Below, in pieces: positions 58,469 through 64,000 of a DNA stretch of 64,000 nucleotides; the first letter of the stretch is position 1, and each line of letters begins with the position of its first letter. The position numbers were made by a program, and so were the translations under genes. The notes below the pieces were generated by a model, which was given only the letters and a program-made list of their open reading frames with translations, did not search any database and had not been told where the DNA came from. Source of the stretch: Erwinia sp. ErVv1 (lineage in GTDB: Bacteria > Pseudomonadota > Gammaproteobacteria > Enterobacterales > Enterobacteriaceae). Location: contig NZ_CDPK01000003.1 of assembly GCF_900068895.1 (NCBI RefSeq), positions 416,456-480,455 of the forward strand, given 5' to 3'.

Positions 58469-58917
58469 TTACGAAACATCAGCACTGTTGCTAGTACTGT
58501 TTATCCATGCATCAAGTTTATCAGCCCAATCCTGCATCATCACTTTACGTTCATCAAGATAGGTCGCATGGTTATAGGTGCGGCGAACATTGTTGCTATC
58601 GGCGTGCGCAAGCTGAGTTTCGATAGCATCAGGTCGATAGCCCATTTCGTTTAAACGCACACCTGACGAGCCTTCGTCGGCTTAACTCCATCCGCGACTT
58701 ACATTCGCGCTTGCTCGCACACTTCCCGCGAGCTTCGGCAAGTTTGACCGTCGGGTACTCACCCAGCGCAAACATGCTGGATTTACCGTTAAGTTTAAAC
58801 CGATAGCGCCAGGCCTTTTTGCCATTGGGTTTCACTTCGATATAGACCGTAGAAATCATTGAGCCGATAGAATTTTTCTTTCGGCCTGGCAGTGCGGCAT
58901 TGCGTATCGGTGAGCAT
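58469..58917 (-). pseudogene. Decayed P4-type tyrosine integrase
   Basis: From ATG 58917 the frame reads MLTDTQCRTARPKEKFYRLN then DFYGLY, then shifts to IEVKPNGKKAWRYRFKLNGKSSMFALGEYP, shifts again near ADGVKPTKARQ, and after a large deletion continues as RLNEMGYRPDAIETQLAHAD and onward to a stop at 58469. These are the N-terminal DUF4102-type and the C-terminal catalytic end of P4-like integrases, without the middle (Arg-His-Arg core). It is non-functional and lies close to the right direct repeat, as expected for an island integrase. Confidence 0.85.
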
Positions 58918-59049
58918 AACGGGCCTTGTTTATTTATTATACCGTTATTGAGCTCACTTAAAATGAAGATGGAAGAATGTTGTACTCATCCACGTACTTA
59001 TTTTTGACTGCGTTGTTACGAAATGAGGTGAGCCTTTATGAAATGAAAA

Positions 59050-59090
59050 ATCCACGCATGTGCGTGGATTTTGAAGGTTTTTTTTGATGT
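59050..59090. repeat. Right 41-bp direct repeat of the fimbrial island (candidate attachment site)
   Basis: ATCCACGCATG-T-GCGTGGATTTT followed by GAAGGTTTTTTTTGATGT; 38 of 41 positions equal the left copy at 50530-50570. It forms the hairpin downstream of ychF. The segment between the two copies is about 8.5 kb and contains the fimbrial operon and the integrase remnant. Confidence 0.75.
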
Positions 59091-59131
59091 GCATGAGGTG
59101 CAGTGAAACCTCATAAGACAACAGAAGCTAT

Positions 59132-60223
59132 TTAGACGTTGAACAGGAAGTTCATCACGTCGCCATCTTTAACGATGTACTCTTTGCCTTCGGAGCGCAT
59201 CTTACCGGCTTCTTTCGCGCCCTGTTCACCCTTGTAGGTGATGAAATCTTCATAGGCGATGGTCTGGGCGCGGATAAAGCCCTTCTCGAAGTCGGTGTGG
59301 ATTTTACCGGCGGCCTGTGGAGCGGTAGCGCCGACCGGGATGGTCCAGGCACGTACTTCCTTCACGCCTGCGGTAAAGTAGGTTTGCAGATTCAGCAGGG
59401 CATAGCCCGCGCGGATCACGCGGTTCAGGCCTGGCTCTTCAATGCCCAGCTCGGCCATAAACTCTTCGCGGTCGGCGTCGTCCAGCTCGGCGATATCGGA
59501 TTCAACTGCCGCACACACGGCAACCACCACTGAGCCTTCGGCATCGGCGATTTCACGCACTTTGTCGAGGTAAGGATTGTTCTCGAAGCCGTCTTCGTTA
59601 ACGTTGGCAATATACATGGTGGGCTTCAGGGTCAGGAAGCTCAGGTGGCGGATGGCCGCTTTATCATCGTCGTTAAGATCCAGCGAGCGCAGCATACCGG
59701 CATTGGAAAGGTGCGGCAGACACTTCTCCAGTGCGGCCTGCTCGGCCTTAGCGTCCTTGTCGCCGCCCTTGGCTTTTTTCTGCACGCGCTGGAGCGCACG
59801 TTCGCAGGTATCCAGGTCAGAAAGCGCCAGCTCGGTATTGATAACGTCAATATCGTCAGCCGGATCGACCTTGTTATTCACGTGGATGATGTTGTCATTC
59901 TCGAAGCAGCGTACCACGTGGCCGATAGCTTCGGTTTCGCGGATATTGGTCAGGAACTGGTTACCCAGACCTTCACCTTTCGAGGCACCTTTCACCAGGC
60001 CAGCGATATCCACGAATTCCATGGTGGTCGGCAGGATACGCTGCGGCTTAACGATTTCAGCCAGCTTATCCAGGCGGGAATCAGGCATTGGCACCACGCC
60101 GGTGTTTGGCTCAATGGTACAGAACGGGAAGTTAGCTGCTTCGATGCCCGCTTTGGTTAACGCATTGAACAGAGTCGATTTTCCGACGTTCGGCAGGCCC
60201 ACAATACCGCATTTGAATCCCAT
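59132..60223 (-). CDS. ychF: Redox-regulated ATPase YchF (OLA1/Obg-like)
   Basis: YchF is a conserved P-loop ATPase that binds ribosomes and, in E. coli, modulates catalase and stress responses. The 363-residue protein has the P-loop [12 protein letters not shown], the switch [19 protein letters not shown], a coiled insertion and the C-terminal TGS domain ([25 protein letters not shown]). It is complete and ends MNFLFNV. Its 3' side carries the right island repeat. Confidence 0.97.
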   Translation of the reverse strand: MGFKCGIVGLPNVGKSTLFNALTKAGIEAANFPFCTIEPNTGVVPMPDSRLDKLAEIVKPQRILPTTMEFVDIAGLVKGASKGEGLGNQFLTNIRETEAIGHVVRCFENDNIIHVNNKVDPADDIDVINTELALSDLDTCERALQRVQKKAKGGDKDAKAEQAALEKCLPHLSNAGMLRSLDLNDDDKAAIRHLSFLTLKPTMYIANVNEDGFENNPYLDKVREIADAEGSVVVAVCAAVESDIAELDDADREEFMAELGIEEPGLNRVIRAGYALLNLQTYFTAGVKEVRAWTIPVGATAPQAAGKIHTDFEKGFIRAQTIAYEDFITYKGEQGAKEAGKMRSEGKEYIVKDGDVMNFLFNV

Positions 60224-60565
60224 GTTTGAATCACCTTAATTGCTTGATCGCCCGGCAGATATAACCGATTCCGGACGGTCGATGTTGAGTAACACTAAAA
60301 GTTTCCGCGCATTATACACGTAATTATCGCTGCGATGGGGGCGATTTCTCTCCGGCCCGTCAGGAAATGAGTTGAGATCCACTTCACATTTCCTGATACT
60401 GACCGGACTTTACAATTAACGGAGACGCAAGCGGATGCCGGGCTTCCTGCTTACGCCATCCTGAGTGCTTCCTTTCACCGCACGGCTCTCCCCAAATGTG
60501 ATATTTCTCACCGTAATGTTTAAGGCGGTGCAGGCGTGGCATAACTTAATAATATTGGAAAAAGT
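60224..60565. other. Divergent promoter region of ychF and the SulP gene
   Basis: About 340 bases between two divergent starts. TTAATAATATTGG and nearby AT-rich blocks may hold promoters. The SulP start follows a weak GGAAAAAGT ribosome site. No RNA gene or small gene was supported. Confidence 0.45.
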
Positions 60566-62047
60566 ATGTTTAATTTCAGCAACCTTAAGGCAACGGACGT
60601 TAAAAACGACGTGCTGGCCGGTGCCGTTGTCTCGGTGGCGCTAATCCCGGAAGCGACGGCCTTCTCGCTGCTGGCCGGTCTGTCGCCCACGATCGGTCTG
60701 CACACCGCGTTTATCCTCGGGCTGGTCACCGCCTTCTTTGGCGGTAAGCCGGGCATGATTTCAGGCGCAGCCGGATCGATAATCGTTGTACTGATCGGTC
60801 TGATCCAAACCCATGGCTATCAGTATGTGCTGCTGGCAACGATTTTCGCCGGTGTTATCCAGCTGGCAATTGGTCTGTTCCGGCTGGGCAAGTTTATCCG
60901 GCTGGTGCCGCAGCCCGCGATTTACGGTTTCGTGAACGGGCTGGCGATTGTTATCGCTCTGGCGCAAATCCCGATGATTAAACATCAGGGACCCGTGATG
61001 TACGGCCTGGTCGCGCTGGCGATGCTGATTGTCTGGCTGTTTCCAAAGTTCACCCGCGTCATCCCCGGTTCGCTGGCCGCGCTGATCGCTATCAGCGCCA
61101 TTGCCATCGGTTTTGGCCTGGATACCAAACGCGTCGGAGACCTGGCCGATATCTCTGGCACGCTGCCTTTTTTCCACCTGCCGGAAGCACCGCTGAGCTG
61201 GGCCACGCTGAAAGTGGTGCTGCCCTATTCGGTGATTATTGCGCTGGTGGGGCTGATTGAGTCGCTGCTGACCCTCGCGGTACTGGACGATATGGGCAGT
61301 AAAAAGGGCAACGGTAACCGGGAGTGCGTCGCACAGGGCATTGGCAATACCCTTTGCGGCTTCTTCGGCAGCTTCGCCGGCTGTGCGATGATCGGTCAGT
61401 CGATTATTAACTTTACCTCCGGCGGTCGCGGACGGATATCCAATCTGGTTGGGGCCGTTCTGCTGATCCTGTTTGTTATCAGCCTGTCGAAATATATCGC
61501 GCTGCTGCCGGTGGCCGCGCTGGCGGGTATTATGTTTGTGGTCTGCATCAATACCTTTGAATGGACATCGCTGCGTCGCCTTAAGCGCATGCCAAAGCCG
61601 GACGCGGTAATTATGGTGGCCGTTACCCTGGTGACCATCTATACCGACCTGGCCATGGCGGTTATCTGCGGCGTGATTATCTCGGCGCTGGTGTTTGCCT
61701 GGCAGCATGCACGCATTACCATCGTAGAGCAGCGGGAAGAAGAGGGCGTGAAGACGTACCGGCTTGAAGGGCCGCTATTCTTTGGTTCGGCTGCCAGCTT
61801 TAACGAATTGTTTCACCCGGAGCAGGATTGCGAGGCGGTGGTGATTGATTTTGCCCATACACGCGTGATGGATTCGAGCGGCGTGGAGGCGATTGATAAA
61901 CTCACCAGCCGCTACGTGGAGGCGGGACGCAGCGTCAGGCTGCGTCATCTCAGCCGTGACTGCATCAGCCTACTGAAGAAAGCGGGCCCGTTCTGCAGCC
62001 ATGAGCTGGATGACCCCAACTATCAGGTGGCCGCAGACAGCGACTAA
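60566..62047 (+). CDS. SulP-family inorganic anion transporter
   Basis: The 493-residue protein has 12-14 hydrophobic segments, the SulP motif AVVSVALIPEATAFSLLAGLSPTIGLHTAF near the N terminus and a C-terminal STAS domain (YRLEGPLFFGSAASFNELF, VVIDFAHTRVMDSSGVEAIDKL, with the DSSG phosphorylation-type loop). E. coli has another SulP protein, DauA, in this neighbourhood, but this protein is shorter and closer to the sulfate/bicarbonate-permease branch. The anion is not determinable. It converges with pth. Confidence 0.88.
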   Translation: MFNFSNLKATDVKNDVLAGAVVSVALIPEATAFSLLAGLSPTIGLHTAFILGLVTAFFGGKPGMISGAAGSIIVVLIGLIQTHGYQYVLLATIFAGVIQLAIGLFRLGKFIRLVPQPAIYGFVNGLAIVIALAQIPMIKHQGPVMYGLVALAMLIVWLFPKFTRVIPGSLAALIAISAIAIGFGLDTKRVGDLADISGTLPFFHLPEAPLSWATLKVVLPYSVIIALVGLIESLLTLAVLDDMGSKKGNGNRECVAQGIGNTLCGFFGSFAGCAMIGQSIINFTSGGRGRISNLVGAVLLILFVISLSKYIALLPVAALAGIMFVVCINTFEWTSLRRLKRMPKPDAVIMVAVTLVTIYTDLAMAVICGVIISALVFAWQHARITIVEQREEEGVKTYRLEGPLFFGSAASFNELFHPEQDCEAVVIDFAHTRVMDSSGVEAIDKLTSRYVEAGRSVRLRHLSRDCISLLKKAGPFCSHELDDPNYQVAADSD

Positions 62048-62054
62048 TATTGCA

Positions 62055-62639
62055 TCAGGCTTTAAACGCGTGAAGGCGATTCATCGCCTTCAGCTTATCT
62101 TCCTTCAGCCAGAGCTCGGTACAGCGGGCAGCCTCATCTATCGCACTGTCGATGAGCGTCTGCTCGGCGGCCTGAGGTTTCCCCAGTACAAATCCCACCA
62201 CTTTATTACGATCGCCAGGATGCCCGATGCCAATGCGCAGGCGGTGGAAGTCCTGGCTGTTCCCCAGCTTGCTGATGATATCCTTCAGACCGTTGTGCCC
62301 GCCATGGCCGCCACCCTGTTTGAACTTTGCGATGCCGGGAAGCAGGTCCAGCTCATCGTGCGCTACCAGAATCTCTTCCGGCACGATACGGTAAAAGGCT
62401 GCCATCGCGGCGACGGCTTTACCGCTCAGGTTCATAAAGGTGGTGGGCACCAGCAGGCGGACATCGTTGCCACTCAGGTTCAGGCGGGCGGTGTAGCCGT
62501 AGAATTTGCTCTCTTCCTTTAGGGACTGGTTGTGTCGTTCAGCCAGGAGATCAACGTACCAGGCTCCGGCGTTGTGGCGGGTTGCGGCATATTCGGCGCC
62601 GGGATTGGCAAGGCCCACAATCAGTTTAATGCTGCTCAC
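62055..62639 (-). CDS. pth: Peptidyl-tRNA hydrolase
   Basis: Pth releases peptides from dropped peptidyl-tRNAs and is essential. The 194-residue protein has the catalytic His22 in [10 protein letters not shown], Asn12 in [11 protein letters not shown], and [13 protein letters not shown] and HDELDLLPG blocks. Its stop is eight bases from that of the convergent SulP gene. It is upstream of ychF in the E. coli order, here separated by the SulP gene. Confidence 0.97.
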   Translation of the reverse strand: MSSIKLIVGLANPGAEYAATRHNAGAWYVDLLAERHNQSLKEESKFYGYTARLNLSGNDVRLLVPTTFMNLSGKAVAAMAAFYRIVPEEILVAHDELDLLPGIAKFKQGGGHGGHNGLKDIISKLGNSQDFHRLRIGIGHPGDRNKVVGFVLGKPQAAEQTLIDSAIDEAARCTELWLKEDKLKAMNRLHAFKA

Positions 62640-62720
62640 TTGTCTCTGTTCCTGAAGAATGCGTTATCAGGGGGCTAGTGTACCTGGCAGAACGGCAGAA
62701 CTCAAAGTAACGCGCAGTGA

Positions 62721-62736
62721 TGTGACGAAAGCCACA
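62721..62736 (+). promoter_or_regulatory. Candidate CRP site upstream of ychH
   Basis: TGTGA-CGAAAG-CCACA matches the CRP consensus TGTGA-N6-TCACA at 9 of 10 positions. E. coli ychH is known to be CRP-controlled, which supports the assignment. It lies about 176 bases before the ychH start in the divergent pth/ychH region. Confidence 0.5.
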
Positions 62737-62911
62737 CTAATCGCCCTGCGTGATAATAAGTTTTCTATAGTAAAACAACCCTTTAGACGTAAAGTTATGT
62801 CAAACTTTAAGCAATAAATGTGATCGGACCCGCACCAGACTGCATATCCATTAGGTAAACTTATCTTACTTTGGGGTGGATTCTGCCCCGCTTTGCTTCT
62901 GGAGGTGGATT

Positions 62912-63199
62912 ATGAAACGTAAACATGCACATTACGCGGGTAACGCGCTGATGGTATTGGGTTTGGTAGTGATGCTGGCTGGCATTGCTTTTGCCGTACT
63001 GAACCAGCTTCCTCAGCTCCAGATGCCGCAGCTGATGATCCAGGGTTCAATTCTTAGCATTTTCATCGGCGCGCTGCTGTGGCTGGTTGGCGCGCGCATT
63101 AGCGGACGTGAAAAGATAACCGATCACTACTACTGGGTACGCCACTATGGCGATGAGCGCTGCCGTCGCCCTTCCGGCAACCATCACGGACATCAGTAA
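62912..63199 (+). CDS. ychH: Stress-induced membrane protein YchH
   Basis: The 95-residue protein has two helices (about 10-29 and 45-62) and a polar, His- and Arg-rich tail (DERCRRPSGNHHGHQ). MKRKHAHYAGNALMVLG and the WVRHY tail match E. coli YchH, an inner-membrane protein linked to oxidative and general stress. ATG 62912 follows GGAGG; the in-frame upstream extension is not needed. It is between pth and prs, as in E. coli. Confidence 0.92.
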   Translation: MKRKHAHYAGNALMVLGLVVMLAGIAFAVLNQLPQLQMPQLMIQGSILSIFIGALLWLVGARISGREKITDHYYWVRHYGDERCRRPSGNHHGHQ

Positions 63200-63375
63200 T
63201 TCTGCCCCCACAGCTTCGTTTTTATGGAACTGTCGTGATAGCTCACCGTAAAAGTGGCGCTGTAAATCACGTCCTGGAAGGAGGGCATAAAAGCCAGCGT
63301 TTGAAGGGGATTAGTATTCGCCGGTGGGAACCGGGTGGCAGGGACGATCAGTGTTTGCTGTTCAGCTAGTGCGAA

Positions 63376-63403
63376 AGAAGTGGGACGGGCGAACCCGTCC
63401 CAC
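63376..63403 (-). terminator. prs terminator hairpin
   Basis: On the minus strand a 10-bp stem (GTGGGACGGG/CCCGTCCCAC, 63403-63380) with a UUCG loop follows the prs stop by five bases and is followed by TTCTTTC. UUCG loops are highly stable. It probably ends prs. Confidence 0.7.
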
Positions 63404-63408
63404 GTTTA

Positions 63409-64000
<592 letters not shown>

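Overview
The window is a chromosomal segment of a gammaproteobacterium of the order Enterobacterales, most likely Erwiniaceae (Erwinia/Pantoea type). Its backbone follows the Escherichia coli order mfd-lolCDE-cobB-(pot region)-pepT-roxA-phoQP-purB-hflD-mnmA-nudJ-rluE-icd, then ldcA-emtA-ycgR-ymgE-treA and ychF-pth-ychH-prs. The assignment rests on protein-level recognition and synteny; no rRNA or tRNA gene was seen.

Region 1 (1-27.9 kb) is mostly core: transcription-coupled repair (mfd), lipoprotein export (lolCDE), the sirtuin cobB, peptidase T, the ribosomal oxygenase roxA, the PhoPQ two-component system with a recognisable PhoP box, and purB-hflD-mnmA-nudJ-rluE beside the divergent icd. 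Where E. coli has potABCD, this genome has a five-gene oligopeptide-type ABC importer (9.2-14.9 kb) and a divergent ydcO/sutR pair. The control region of that pair carries a perfect 20-bp palindrome and a 13-bp tandem array of its half-site.

Region 2 (27.9-40.9 kb) is accessory DNA just downstream of icd, a known phage integration locus. It holds a complete IS630-family element, an AT-rich stretch with an orphan GT9 glycosyltransferase, orphan small genes, a ParB-like protein without ParA, and a phage-derived set: two holin-like proteins, an S24-type repressor, a T4-type lysozyme, a small membrane protein and a leaderless beta-helix protein like tailspikes and the AmsF/WceF exopolysaccharide glycosidases. 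No capsid, tail or packaging genes are present. The repressor has lost the Ala of its expected Ala-Gly self-cleavage site.

Region 3 (40.9-50.4 kb) returns to core-like genes: an SOS-controlled DinI-like gene, small lipoproteins, ldcA, emtA, ycgR, ymgE, an MHS-type transporter, treA and a serine hydrolase whose stop codon lies in a regular G-quadruplex motif.

Region 4 (50.5-59.1 kb) is a genomic island bounded by 41-bp direct repeats (3 mismatches) that coincide with a hairpin next to ychF. It carries an IS3 OrfA remnant, a putative regulator, a complete CS1/CFA-I type (class 5) fimbrial operon (chaperone, major pilin, usher, tip protein), a LuxR-type regulator and a decayed P4-type integrase. 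Region 5 (59.1-64.0 kb) is core: ychF, a SulP transporter, pth, ychH and the truncated prs.
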